From positions 304,717 to 368,716 of the forward strand of contig DF820464.1 in assembly GCA_000739535.1 (NCBI GenBank): a DNA stretch of 64,000 nt, given 5' to 3'. The notes under the pieces are model-generated. The model saw only the letters and a list, made by a program, of their open reading frames with translations. It was not told the DNA's origin and did no database searches. The translations under genes were made by a program, and so were the position numbers. This document shows, piece after piece, positions 18,121 through 26,539 of this stretch (its first letter is position 1; every line of letters begins with the position of its first letter). Source of the DNA: Candidatus Vecturithrix granuli (GTDB lineage: Bacteria; Moduliflexota; Moduliflexia; Moduliflexales; Moduliflexaceae).

Positions 18121-18390
18121 TTGGTTAAACTCAGACTCAAACGTATAGGAGCGAAGAAGAAACCTTTCTATCGTATCGTTGTCGCAGACTCGCGCTCGCC
18201 GCGTGACGGAAGATTTATTGAAAACGTGGGGACCTATGATCCTCGCCAGAACCCATCGGCTGTGACGTTCAAAGAAGACCGAATTCGCTATTGGTTGAAT
18301 AATGGCGTCCAACCAACAGATATTGTCAAAAGCCTTTTAAAGAAACACGGAATTTCACCAAAACCACAACCAACCTCAGCAGAAGCATAA
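18121..18390 (+). CDS. rpsP: 30S ribosomal protein S16
   Basis: An 89-residue small-subunit protein. The start is a TTG at 18121 giving [20 protein letters not shown], since GGAGG at 18109-18113 lies 7 bp before it and the family begins exactly there. The ATG/GTG starts further upstream would add an 18-residue leader not found in S16. [21 protein letters not shown] is diagnostic. It begins the conserved rpsP-khpA-rimM-trmD-rplS order. Confidence 0.95.
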   Translation: MVKLRLKRIGAKKKPFYRIVVADSRSPRDGRFIENVGTYDPRQNPSAVTFKEDRIRYWLNNGVQPTDIVKSLLKKHGISPKPQPTSAEA

Positions 18391-18411
18391 GAGAACCTGG
18401 AGGGAAACGGA

Positions 18412-18642
18412 ATGAGAGAATTGGTAACAACGATTGTGCAATTTCTGGTTGATCACCCTGATAAAGTTGAGGTCAAAGAAGTTGAAGGCGCTCAAACTCG
18501 TGTGCTTGAATTGCGGGTCGCCAAAGAAGATATGGGCAAAGTGATTGGAAAGCAGGGTCGAACGGCGCGAGCGATTCGAACTATTCTGAGCGCAGCAAGC
18601 GCTAAGATGGAAAAACGGACAGTGCTTGAGATCCTGGAATAA
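18412..18642 (+). CDS. khpA: KH-domain RNA-binding protein KhpA (YlqC)
   Basis: A 76-residue protein with a single type-II KH domain. The GxxG RNA-binding loop is visible as [16 protein letters not shown]. Family members bind small RNAs and affect cell division and translation, often with KhpB/Jag. GGAGGG precedes the ATG. Position between rpsP and rimM is typical for this family. Confidence 0.93.
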   Translation: MRELVTTIVQFLVDHPDKVEVKEVEGAQTRVLELRVAKEDMGKVIGKQGRTARAIRTILSAASAKMEKRTVLEILE

Positions 18643-18661
18643 TCCCACGAGAACGTCTCGA

Positions 18662-19210
18662 ATGTATTCTGAAGAGCAACTTGTGAAACCTGATTATCCT
18701 GGGGAATGTATTAATATTGGGAAAATTTTAAGACCGCGTGGGGTTTGCGGTGAAGTGAAAGTCTTACCACTGACTGATATTCCCGGACGATTTAACCAAC
18801 TCGATGAAGTGTATGTGGAAATGGCTGCTGATGAAACGTGGACTCTGGTAATCGAAGAGGTGAGATCGTATAAAGGGTGTGTGTATCTGCGTTTTCAAGG
18901 ACTGGATTCTGTTGAGGCTGTTGAAGCATTGCGGGGGAAATACCTGCAAGTGGAGCGGACGCAGTCGCCTGAATTGCCGGAAAATGAGTTTTATCATTTT
19001 GAAATTATCGGCGCAGCCGTTTATACTGAGGAGGACTTGTATTTAGGAACCGTGAGTGAGATTATAGAAACCGGGGCGCATGATATTTTTGTCGTGCAAG
19101 GCGTTGAGCGGGAATATTTGATTCCGTTTCATCCAGACTTTGTCACATACATAGATCGGAAGGCAGCGCGTATCACTGTCCATCCTCTTGAGGGCTTGTT
19201 AGATTTATAA
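18662..19210 (+). CDS. rimM: Ribosome maturation factor RimM
   Basis: A 182-residue 16S rRNA processing factor that binds S19 in the 30S head. The N-terminal domain has INIGKILRPRGVCGEVKVLPLTD, and the C-terminal PRC-barrel has GTVSEIIETGAHDIFVVQ and YLIPFHPDFVTYID. The ATG at 18662 is used, although its ribosome site is weak; a GTG seven codons later is possible. It lies between khpA and trmD as in most bacteria. Confidence 0.93.
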   Translation: MYSEEQLVKPDYPGECINIGKILRPRGVCGEVKVLPLTDIPGRFNQLDEVYVEMAADETWTLVIEEVRSYKGCVYLRFQGLDSVEAVEALRGKYLQVERTQSPELPENEFYHFEIIGAAVYTEEDLYLGTVSEIIETGAHDIFVVQGVEREYLIPFHPDFVTYIDRKAARITVHPLEGLLDL

Positions 19211-19242
19211 GTTCTTGTCCTCAAAAAGATGATTGAAGCATC

Positions 19243-19935
19243 ATGCGGATTTTTGTGTTGACCTTATTCCCTGAGATGTTTACCAGTGTGTTGGCGCATA
19301 GTATGCTGAAACGGGCGATTGACAAGAATTTGTTGGACATCCGGTTTTATAACATTCGGGATTTTGCCGAAGGGAAACACAAGATGACTGATGACGTGCC
19401 GTATGGCGGCGGCGGCGGGATGGTGATGAAACCTGAACCGATTTTTCGGGCCGTTGAACATATTGTGGCCGCGCACCAACTGACCTCGCCTGTGGTGGTG
19501 TATTTGACTCCGCAAGGGAGAACCTTTAACCAACAGATTGCCAGGGAACTTGCCCTGAAACAGGATCTGATCTTGCTGTGCGGACATTACGAAGAAGTTG
19601 ATGAACGGGTGCGAATGGCTCTGGTTGACCAGGAAATTTCGATCGGCGATTATGTGCTGACAGGCGGCGAGTTAGCTGCCATGGTATTAATTGATGTGAT
19701 TGCGCGGATGATTCCCGGGGTTGTAGGGAATGAGCAATCAATCACGCACGACTCTTTTTATCAGCCATTGCTCGATTATCCGCATTATACGCGCCCTCAA
19801 AATTTTCGCGGAATGCAAGTTCCTGAGGTATTGATTTCAGGGAATCATAAAAAAATTGATGAATGGCGGCAGCAAGAAGCCATACAACGAACGAAACAGC
19901 GAAGACCAGACTTATTGATGACGAATGACGAATGA
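19243..19935 (+). CDS. trmD: tRNA (guanine-N1)-methyltransferase TrmD
   Basis: A 230-residue SpoU-fold (trefoil-knot) enzyme that methylates G37 next to the anticodon. Motifs include the start MRIFVLTLFPEMF, DDVPYGGGGGMVMKPEP, LCGHYEEVDERV and the knot region SIGDYVLTGGELAAMVLIDV. The last codons run into an inverted repeat that begins at 19923, so the C-terminus (MTNDE) may have been modified by that repeat. Confidence 0.96.
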   Translation: MRIFVLTLFPEMFTSVLAHSMLKRAIDKNLLDIRFYNIRDFAEGKHKMTDDVPYGGGGGMVMKPEPIFRAVEHIVAAHQLTSPVVVYLTPQGRTFNQQIARELALKQDLILLCGHYEEVDERVRMALVDQEISIGDYVLTGGELAAMVLIDVIARMIPGVVGNEQSITHDSFYQPLLDYPHYTRPQNFRGMQVPEVLISGNHKKIDEWRQQEAIQRTKQRRPDLLMTNDE

Positions 19936-19990
19936 AGAATGAAAATACTGATGTACTGATAGGGTATTCTCAATTCCTTATTCCTCATTC
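19923..19990. repeat. Imperfect inverted repeat (GAATGACGAATGAAG type)
   Basis: GAATGACGAATGAAGAATG at 19923 onward is inverted at 19964-19990 (GTATTC then CAATTCCTTATTCC), about 26 bp per arm. It spans the trmD stop and lies 4 bp before the next start codon, so it may form a hairpin that ends trmD transcripts or affects initiation downstream. Confidence 0.55.
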
Positions 19991-19994
19991 CTGA

Positions 19995-20588
19995 TTGTAT
20001 ATAAGCAATTCACATATTTATCTGGCGTTAGTACATTATCCAGTGTACGATAAACACCGCAAAATTGTCGCGACATCAATTACCAATTACGATATTCACG
20101 ATATTTCTCGGCTTGCCAGAACTTATGATCTGGGCGGATATTACATGGTAACGCCGTTGATTTCTCAACAGGAACTGTGCCGACGGATTATCAAACACTG
20201 GGTTGATGGATTCGGAAGTTACTATAACCAGACGCGCAAGGAAGCGTTTTCAACGACCTATTTAGCAGATTCATTACAAAATGTAGTTGACCAACTGCGC
20301 GAAAGATTCAACGCGACGCCGATGGTGCTGATGACCAGCGCCAGAGGACATATTGCGAGTGCATGCGGCAAACCATTGCTTGAGTATCCAGATGCCAGAC
20401 TCCTTTTTCAGCAGGATGCAACAATACCCTATCTGATCGTTTTGGGAACAGGGTATGGATTGACAAATGAGTGTATTGAAGAATATGGAAGCATGGTGTT
20501 AGCGCCAATTGATGGTATCGCCGCATATAATCATTTATCTGTACGCAGCGCAGCAGCTATTATGGTTGACCGCTTATTTGGACGTTAA
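19995..20588 (+). CDS. RNA methyltransferase, trmD-linked SPOUT family (PF09936 type)
   Basis: A 197-residue protein. The core IYLALVHYPVYDKHRKIVATSITNYD, LARTYDLGGYYMVTPL and the C-terminal knot VLGTGYGL plus YNHLSVRSAAAIMVDRL match the SAM-dependent RNA methyltransferase family that sits next to trmD in Thermotoga, Aquifex and many deltaproteobacteria. Its RNA target is not established to my knowledge. The start is a TTG at 19995 without a clear ribosome site; the true start may differ by a few codons. Confidence 0.85.
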   Translation: MYISNSHIYLALVHYPVYDKHRKIVATSITNYDIHDISRLARTYDLGGYYMVTPLISQQELCRRIIKHWVDGFGSYYNQTRKEAFSTTYLADSLQNVVDQLRERFNATPMVLMTSARGHIASACGKPLLEYPDARLLFQQDATIPYLIVLGTGYGLTNECIEEYGSMVLAPIDGIAAYNHLSVRSAAAIMVDRLFGR

Positions 20589-20632
20589 CAATAGAAGAGG
20601 ACACAGATTTTTTTGTGAGGGGGAAGTGAGCC

Positions 20633-20992
20633 ATGAATTTACTTGAGATGATTGATAAAGAACAGATGAAAACCGATATTCCTGTTTTTCGTCCGGGGGA
20701 TACGGTTAAGGTTTATGCGAAAGTACGAGAACGTGGGAAAGAACGTATCCAGGTGTTTGAAGGCGTGGTGATTCGGAGAAAACGTGCTGATAAACGGACA
20801 ACCATTACCGTGCGTAAGGTCTCGTTTGGAGTTGGCGTGGAACGCATTTTTCCATTACACTCGCCGAATATTGCCAAAATTGAAGTTATGCGCTATGGGA
20901 AAGTACGCCGATCCCGACTGTATTATCTGCGTAAAAAACACGGCAAAGAGGCGCGCATCAAAGAACGCCGCGTCTGGGAAAGCCAACGCTAG
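20633..20992 (+). CDS. rplS: 50S ribosomal protein L19
   Basis: A 119-residue large-subunit protein located at the 30S-50S interface. Diagnostic blocks are [55 protein letters not shown] and [32 protein letters not shown] precedes the ATG. It closes the rpsP-rplS block and is followed by a hairpin. Confidence 0.96.
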   Translation: MNLLEMIDKEQMKTDIPVFRPGDTVKVYAKVRERGKERIQVFEGVVIRRKRADKRTTITVRKVSFGVGVERIFPLHSPNIAKIEVMRYGKVRRSRLYYLRKKHGKEARIKERRVWESQR

Positions 20993-21011
20993 CCTTTTGA
21001 CGTTTCAACCC

Positions 21012-21045
21012 AAAACCAGGTTTCTTACAGAAACCTGGTTTTTTT
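21012..21045 (+). terminator. Hairpin with T-run after rplS (AAACCAGGTTT family)
   Basis: AAAACCAGGTTTCT pairs with AGAAACCTGGTTTT around a 3-nt loop, and TTT follows. It lies only 5 bp before the rnhB start codon. Confidence 0.75.
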
Positions 21046-21050
21046 CTTAT

Positions 21051-21737
21051 ATGGCTAAAATACCTCGTCAGCTTTCTTTTCAACATCAATTGAGCACACC
21101 AGAAACAGAAGAAGCGCGGCTTGACCGCCTCCAGCGTTTCGAGCGAATCGCCTATCAGGACGGCGCGCATTGCATCGCCGGGGTTGATGAAGCCGGGCGT
21201 GGTTGCCTGGCCGGACCAGTGGTAGCCGCCGCTGTGATTTTACCGCCTGAATGGACCCTGCCCCAGATTAATGATTCCAAACAATTAACTCCTTCCCAGC
21301 GCGAAACCCTCTTTCCTCTGATCCAGCAGCGGGCTCTCAGCGTCGGCGTGGGGATGGTTCCAGCGGAAGTCATCGATCAGGTCAATATCCTGCAAGCGAC
21401 CTATCTGGCAATGGAACAGGCCATTGCCAATCTGTCAATCACTCCCGATTATTTGCTCTTAGATGCAGTCACATTGAAAAATGTTCCCCTTCGCCAGCGC
21501 GGGATTATCAAAGGCGACAGCCTTAGCATTTCGATTGCTGCGGCCTCGATTATCGCCAAAGTCAGCCGCGACCGTCTGATGCTCGATTATCACCAGCAAT
21601 ATCCGCATTATGGCTTTGCCGTGCACAAAGGCTATGGTACGAAACAGCACCGCCAGGCCATTGCCCAATTTGGCCCCTGCCCCATTCACCGCAAAACCTT
21701 CCGCGGCGTCAAAGAATTTTTGCCTTCAACTGATTGA
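21051..21737 (+). CDS. rnhB: Ribonuclease HII
   Basis: A 228-residue enzyme removing ribonucleotides from DNA-RNA hybrids. The catalytic block GVDEAGRGCLAGPVVAAAVILP carries the Asp-Glu pair and the GRG substrate motif. Later acidic residues lie in LLLDAVTLKN, and a SIIAKVSRDRLM block and HKGYGTKQH follow. The ATG at 21051 comes straight after the rplS terminator with no Shine-Dalgarno sequence; the frame remains open back into rplS, so a longer start cannot be excluded. Confidence 0.93.
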   Translation: MAKIPRQLSFQHQLSTPETEEARLDRLQRFERIAYQDGAHCIAGVDEAGRGCLAGPVVAAAVILPPEWTLPQINDSKQLTPSQRETLFPLIQQRALSVGVGMVPAEVIDQVNILQATYLAMEQAIANLSITPDYLLLDAVTLKNVPLRQRGIIKGDSLSISIAAASIIAKVSRDRLMLDYHQQYPHYGFAVHKGYGTKQHRQAIAQFGPCPIHRKTFRGVKEFLPSTD

Positions 21738-21842
21738 AAGAAATCATTGACAAAGTTTGGGATATGCTTCATTGAAGATTGATTTCAGCGGAAAAAATGA
21801 AAATGCTTGACAGGTTTGTTCTTTATTAGGATACTGAGCATC

Positions 21843-22299
21843 ATGAGAATATACCTGGATAACTGTTGTTTTAATCGTCCTTTTGATGACCAAAACCAGA
21901 TAAAAATCAAGCTTGAAACAGAAGCGAAATTGTATATTCAAGAAAAAATTCGACAGCATTCGACAGCATGAGATCAAATTGGTCTGGTCATATATTCTGG
22001 ATTACGAAAACCTCGCAAATCCGTATCAGGACCGGAAAAACGCTATTCGGGAATGGAAGAATATGGCTGCCGTTGATGTGAGCGAAAACCCTGAAATTGT
22101 CGAAAAGGCAGAAACATTGAAGCTTAAGTCAATACACAGCAAAGATGCCTTGCATATTGCTTGTGCAATATGGGCAGAATGTAATGTTTTCTTAACGACC
22201 GATGACCACATACTCAAAAAGTTCCGTGGTTACGATGAAATCGAGGTGCTTTCCCCACTCACCTTGATGACATCGTTGGAGAGCAATGACGCGAACTGA
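21843..22299 (+). pseudogene. PIN-domain ribonuclease toxin (VapC-like), frameshifted
   Basis: Frame one starts at 21843 (MRIYLDNCCFNRPFDDQ) and stops at 21971; the rest continues in another frame to 22299 (LVWSYILDYENL, SIHSKDALHIACAIWAECNVFLTTDDHIL). A tandem 10-bp duplication at 21948-21967 causes the shift. Deleting one copy gives a seamless 148-residue PIN protein with conserved acidic residues (D6, the SKDALH aspartate and the TTDD pair). PIN toxins cleave RNA and are neutralised by a partner, here probably the overlapping 68-aa gene. Inactive now, unless slippage restores it. Confidence 0.85.
21948..21967 (+). repeat. 10-bp tandem duplication in the PIN toxin gene
   Basis: ATTCGACAGC occurs twice in tandem (21948-21957 and 21958-21967). 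Ten is not a multiple of three, so the second copy shifts the frame and creates a stop four codons later. Confidence 0.92.
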
Positions 22300-22492
22300 C
22301 ACGCAACTCAGAATAGATGGGATGCAAGTCCTGATTAACACATTCGGAACTGTAGAAGCGGAACGATTTATCACATTGATGCTACGAGAACCCTTTGATT
22401 ACACAACATGGCAGCGTACCCTCTGGCAAGATCGGAGCGTCAAAGACATCAGCCGGGCTGCGATGGAATACCGGCGATCCCATGAGGAGTAA
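22286..22492 (+). CDS. Small antitoxin-like partner of the PIN protein
   Basis: A 68-residue acidic/basic helical protein (MTRTDTQLRIDGMQVLINTFGTVEAERFITLMLREPFDYTTWQ and then SVKDISRAAMEYRRSHEE). Proteins of this shape commonly lie beside PIN toxins in cyanobacteria and other phyla. The 14-bp overlap with the toxin frame points to translational coupling. I recognise the pattern but not a named family, and antitoxin activity is inferred from the arrangement. Confidence 0.65.
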   Translation: MTRTDTQLRIDGMQVLINTFGTVEAERFITLMLREPFDYTTWQRTLWQDRSVKDISRAAMEYRRSHEE

Positions 22493-22501
22493 AAGCTCAG
22501 C

Positions 22502-22618
22502 ATGAACACCAGGGATACATTTCCAAATCCCTTTTTCGCTAAAACTCCGGTAAGCAGCGGAACATTTTTCGGGCGCGCGCAATTGCTGAACAAGCTGTTC
22601 TGTTCCGTCAATGGAGGG
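22502..22618 (+). pseudogene. N-terminal stub of a P-loop ATPase
   Basis: MNTRDTFPNPFFAKTPVSSG then TFFGRAQLLNKLFCSVNGGK resembles the NPF..FFGR..LL..L segment that precedes the Walker A motif in STAND/AAA ATPases. The similarity stops at about 22618, before any P-loop, and the frame goes on for about 35 residues of unrelated hydrophobic sequence to 22723. This looks like a truncated relic. Confidence 0.5.
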
Positions 22619-22658
22619 AAATTTTTTATCATCCTCATTTATACAGTTCTGTACTTCT

Positions 22659-23363
22659 CTATGTCTGTTGCAAAAGAATATCTTTATGCGCTAATTCAGT
22701 TGTTAAGTCATTTAGGTGTTTAGTTAAATCATTTTCTAAGCATTCAAGTAAATCTTCTCGTTGATCAAGTTTTTCAATTCTATCACCTGGCAATCCATCA
22801 TGGAACCTCCGCCAAATCTCCACAAAATGGCAGAACTCTTGATAGTACTCTTTCGTTGACTCTTCAGATAACCAATATTTTTCAGTAAAAATTGCTAACA
22901 TCTTCTCATAAACAGGAAGAATGATTTCTTCATGTTGTTTATTGTCGTATTTATACCGATTATCATAAAATTCAGGAGATCTTTGATATTCTTGCATGGA
23001 TATTGAATTGACTACATTTTCTATTTTTACTCGAATTTGCCCTAATGTTCGAACATATTTAAGAGAACATAATAGAGGAGAATAGAATTCATTGAGTTGA
23101 CGTTCAATAAAACTAAAGTGTTGATGAATGCTTTCTTCTGCTTCTTTAGCGACCTTTGTTGTTGTTACAAGCCTATCAAGAGTTTTATGAAAATATCGTT
23201 CGATGACATCTTCTTCTGCCCGTTTTTGAAAGTAACTCACAGCATAACTTGTTATTATTGATGTCAATATACTGATACCAGCGATAAAGATATATGCCCA
23301 GATATTTAGACGTATTCCCTGGGTTTGTATTTCATTCCATATAATTTTCGCTGTCTCTTCCAT
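22659..23363 (-). CDS. Single-pass membrane protein of unknown function (last gene of putative defence operon)
   Basis: A 234-residue protein not assigned to a known family. One transmembrane helix (about 20-44, IWAYIFIAGISILTSIITSY) is followed by a long charged, mostly helical cytoplasmic part with ERQLNEFYSPLLCSLKYVR and many Glu/Lys residues. It lies 47 bp after the HEPN gene in the same direction, so it probably belongs to the same operon. The anchor suggests a membrane effector or sensor, an inference only. Low GC like its neighbours. Confidence 0.7.
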   Translation of the reverse strand: MEETAKIIWNEIQTQGIRLNIWAYIFIAGISILTSIITSYAVSYFQKRAEEDVIERYFHKTLDRLVTTTKVAKEAEESIHQHFSFIERQLNEFYSPLLCSLKYVRTLGQIRVKIENVVNSISMQEYQRSPEFYDNRYKYDNKQHEEIILPVYEKMLAIFTEKYWLSEESTKEYYQEFCHFVEIWRRFHDGLPGDRIEKLDQREDLLECLENDLTKHLNDLTTELAHKDILLQQT

Positions 23364-23410
23364 AAATCACTTTCGGCGGTCTGTAACATTGTTGTTATTT
23401 TCGTAAACGT

Positions 23411-23902
23411 TCATTTTTTCGACTCAAACCTTTTTATACGCTCACACAGATTACGTACTTCACTACAAATCATTTCTAAAAAGGCGTCTATTTTTTCAAG
23501 ACAAGAAAAACAAAACTCTTTTTTTAATTCAAGATAAGATGTTCCTGATAACCCTGGTTGTTGTTCGATAAATTGTCTTAATCTCCTGGCATCTCGATAA
23601 TCATCAATGCTCCCATTGACATGCACAAAAGCATTTCTTACATCATAAATACGGCCTATAAATTCCCAATCTTCTTTTGAAGGACGCGTGAAATTTCCAA
23701 AAACCTCTAAGAACTTTTGGGAACGTTCTAACATATTACCTTTGATTTCAGAACTCTTCAGCGGAGAACGGACGACAATCGCCACATCTTTACATACTTG
23801 ATTAAGATAGGCTTCCAGGAATGAGACAAGGGAAATAAAAAATGAAGCCCGAAGTCTATCTGTAAATATTTCCCTCCCAGGGCGTAAAGTTATCCCAGGC
23901 AT
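23411..23902 (-). CDS. HEPN-domain protein (probable RNase)
   Basis: A helical protein of 163 residues if started at the ATG at 23902; a TTG at 23983 would give 190. The pair RLRASFFISLVSFLEAYLNQVC and then IYDVRNAFVHVNG (R89 to H94, the R-x4-H motif) fits a HEPN nuclease fold of the MAE_28990/RiboL-PSP type. HEPN proteins cut RNA in toxin and abortive-infection systems. The start overlaps the preceding gene by 47-128 bp, and both overlapping frames look coding, so the two may be one gene split by a frameshift. Confidence 0.7.
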   Translation of the reverse strand: MPGITLRPGREIFTDRLRASFFISLVSFLEAYLNQVCKDVAIVVRSPLKSSEIKGNMLERSQKFLEVFGNFTRPSKEDWEFIGRIYDVRNAFVHVNGSIDDYRDARRLRQFIEQQPGLSGTSYLELKKEFCFSCLEKIDAFLEMICSEVRNLCERIKRFESKK

Positions 23903-24185
23903 ATAGCCTTGCACGTTGTGCTTCTGGCAATTTTTTAGCTTCCTGGTCAACTCGTTTGATTTCGTTCTGCTTTTGTTCTTCAATGAATTCTTCTAAAGTT
24001 TTCAGATAAATATTCATCTTGGCAATTTCTTTCGATAAGTTACGCATTAACATTATATCGACTTCTCCGTTTGATCTGATGAGTTCCTCGATAAGCTCAT
24101 CTCTGAATATATCTTCAATTCGTTCTTTTCCGAAGAGGTCAAAGAGATCTTTCGCCAATTTTTGAAAATTATTCCTGGAATTCAT
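23856..24185 (-). CDS. Helical protein upstream of HEPN gene (possibly its N-terminal half)
   Basis: A 109-residue charged helical protein (MNSRNNFQKLAKDLFDLFGK, IAKMNIYLKTLEEFIEEQKQNE) ending ARLYAWDNFTPWEGNIYR. AGGTAAAG precedes the ATG. It lies 68 bp after the GmrSD-like gene. The Trp-rich end followed in the next frame by DRLRASFF is what one would expect if this and the HEPN frame were originally a single protein of about 258 residues. As a separate gene it has no recognised family. Confidence 0.6.
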   Translation of the reverse strand: MNSRNNFQKLAKDLFDLFGKERIEDIFRDELIEELIRSNGEVDIMLMRNLSKEIAKMNIYLKTLEEFIEEQKQNEIKRVDQEAKKLPEAQRARLYAWDNFTPWEGNIYR

Positions 24186-24253
24186 TTTCTTTACCTAAAT
24201 TGCCGGGCCAAATAACAGTTGATGGATAAAATCGTATTTACCAGCATTTTCCT

Positions 24254-26539
24254 CTATCGTTTCAGCAATTCAAAATTATTTAAGAACCTGTTCACATCAA
24301 TATCAGGAATTGTCGGTATGAAGAGATAGTATCTGTTATTCTTTAGCGTGATAATGAACTTTAAGTTACTCCCGGATCGGCTGAATTGATGCATATAGTT
24401 TTGTAAAAATTCTTCAGGGAACACAAAGTTCAACATCTCATGATCATATTTTTCGCACAACAGGACGATGAATTTGTAATCACGCTCCGGTAAACCAAGA
24501 AACCATTTCCCGGGTTTTTCTTTTAGTTCACTGGCAAAAGTCATTCCAACAAGCTTCTCTGTTTTAGTCTTATAGAATCTTTTTTCAAGATGCGTCAGAT
24601 GAATGTCCAGAATCTGAAGTTTCTGAACAAAGGCTTTTCTTCGGAGTTTTCCTTTTGCTTGAGAAGAAATCGGTTCATGGCTGTTTTCATCCTCATCATC
24701 TTCTTCTATGGCTGACGTATCTATCCCGCCGACTATATGGGGTTCCTGGTGGAATTCCTCTATAATTCGCTCTCTTGCATCAATGACAAGTATTTTTATC
24801 AATTCAAAAATGGCTTTGGCGCGTTCCTCCACAAAATCAAGGTAAAAATCATCATACATCCCTGTCATGAGGTCTTCAGGGATTAAATGAAATTTGAGAC
24901 TTTCGGCTAAATGGGGATTGCTCGCTTGCAATTGTTGCAGATATTGTGAGGGAGGCTTTTTTCCAATAGTAATATTCGTCATTTTAGGAATAAGTGTTCG
25001 ATTGATCACGCTGTCAATAAGCTCTAACGCATCCTCATCATCCTTATATTTCGTTTTAAGATAATGTTGGGGGAAAATGTGATGATCTTCAAGTTTGCTG
25101 TTAAAATCAAGCTTGCTGGTATTTTTCCAATCCACGATCCCTTTCGCATGATAGTTGATTAAATTGAGAATCCCCCGATAAATGACGCTTCGTTTCTTGG
25201 AAAAAGAATAGAGTTCATCATACGTTGTCAGTTGAGTTCTCAATCTGAAAAAATAGGTGCGGTCAATAATCTTTTCATGGTGAGCAATTGTTGTTAAGAT
25301 CTCCGCATCTTTAATAATCATTTCATTTGATGAACCCGTGTAGCGCTGCGCAAAGATAGACGCCCAGTACCAGAATTTGATGAATCGGAATTGCTGCTCA
25401 TCCATGAGGGCAAAGTCGTCGCCAATCTCCTTGAGAAAGACCATGAGCGGGATCAGCATATTGTCATAGGGCATCCAGGATTGCGACAAAATGAAATGGT
25501 TTTTATACAAAAAATCAAGGGTCTTTCTATAACGCTTACACACGGCATCCCAATATTCTGTGAAATGTTCGTGTTTCAGTTCGGAAAGAATGTATGATCG
25601 ATCAATATCTCTACGCTTACTAATGCGCTGGCTCACAATATAAGCGATCGTTCGCACAATAATTTCTCTATTTAAGGTATATGTGCCGTGAGTCTCTTCA
25701 AATTCTTCAATGTGCTGCCGTAAATTGAATCCTGCATATAATTTTGCCGCAAGAATATCAATAAAGCTCAATTGAATACCCTTGCTATTGCTTCTTTCAA
25801 AGAAGAGGGCAAATTTTTCTGAATTGGTATTCAGCAAATAATATGACACCAATTTTTCCGATTTAAACAGATCCCGAAGTTTATCAGACACGATAAGATA
25901 TTTGTCGAAAATCTTTTCTTGTTCGTCGGATGTTTTATCCTGAATATAGTGCAATTTGTTAAAAAATTCTCGCCTGATCACTGATTCCCGATACCCTTTC
26001 TCCATGATCTCATAGGCATCGGAAAGTCTAATCGAGAGATAGTCTTCACTCTCTTGTCCTGCAAACTCATGCAGTAATTCATCTAACCGTCTTTTTTGAA
26101 ATTCGAGTACATTTCCATTCCCATCGTGATCTTTCACAATGAACCATACGTCATCAATGGCTTTTTCCGTATTCTTTTTGAGCGCGCGATACAAGGATGT
26201 CAAACGCTGTTGTCCATCGAGAATCAATCGAAAATTTCCCGTTTGAACTTTTTCATCAACTTCTTCTTTGAGATACGATTTCAGGGCTAATTTGCGTCTG
26301 CTGCCTTCGCCTTGACGAGGTCTATCGTCGAGTTCTCGGACAGTGACTTCAAAGGCCGGGATTCCATAAATAATTGAACCAATGAAAACATCTTTTATCA
26401 ATGAATCGAACAAGTCATAGGTTTTGCCGATGTCCCACACAAAATCCCGCTGAAATTCAGGCAAGACGATATCTTTCTTGACAATACCATCAATGATGTT
26501 TTTGATTGAATCTGTTTTCGATTGCGTTGCGTTCTCCAT
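24254..26539 (-). CDS. GmrSD-like DUF262/DUF1524 nuclease (modification-dependent restriction)
   Basis: A 761-residue two-domain protein. The N-terminal DUF262 (ParB/sulfiredoxin fold) shows VLPEFQRDFVWDIGKTYDLFDSL (about 22-44) and LILDGQQRLTSLYRAL (about 102-117), the NTP-binding and hydrolysis motif. The C-terminal DUF1524 carries the His-Me/HNH nuclease site EDHHIFPQHYLK (about 484) and INRTLIPKMTNITIGKKPPSQYL. About 130 extra residues at the C-terminus are unassigned. GmrSD enzymes cut glucosylated hydroxymethylcytosine phage DNA; relatives (BrxU type) cover other modifications. It is the first gene of a four-gene minus-strand unit. Confidence 0.88.
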   Translation of the reverse strand: MENATQSKTDSIKNIIDGIVKKDIVLPEFQRDFVWDIGKTYDLFDSLIKDVFIGSIIYGIPAFEVTVRELDDRPRQGEGSRRKLALKSYLKEEVDEKVQTGNFRLILDGQQRLTSLYRALKKNTEKAIDDVWFIVKDHDGNGNVLEFQKRRLDELLHEFAGQESEDYLSIRLSDAYEIMEKGYRESVIRREFFNKLHYIQDKTSDEQEKIFDKYLIVSDKLRDLFKSEKLVSYYLLNTNSEKFALFFERSNSKGIQLSFIDILAAKLYAGFNLRQHIEEFEETHGTYTLNREIIVRTIAYIVSQRISKRRDIDRSYILSELKHEHFTEYWDAVCKRYRKTLDFLYKNHFILSQSWMPYDNMLIPLMVFLKEIGDDFALMDEQQFRFIKFWYWASIFAQRYTGSSNEMIIKDAEILTTIAHHEKIIDRTYFFRLRTQLTTYDELYSFSKKRSVIYRGILNLINYHAKGIVDWKNTSKLDFNSKLEDHHIFPQHYLKTKYKDDEDALELIDSVINRTLIPKMTNITIGKKPPSQYLQQLQASNPHLAESLKFHLIPEDLMTGMYDDFYLDFVEERAKAIFELIKILVIDARERIIEEFHQEPHIVGGIDTSAIEEDDEDENSHEPISSQAKGKLRRKAFVQKLQILDIHLTHLEKRFYKTKTEKLVGMTFASELKEKPGKWFLGLPERDYKFIVLLCEKYDHEMLNFVFPEEFLQNYMHQFSRSGSNLKFIITLKNNRYYLFIPTIPDIDVNRFLNNFELLKR

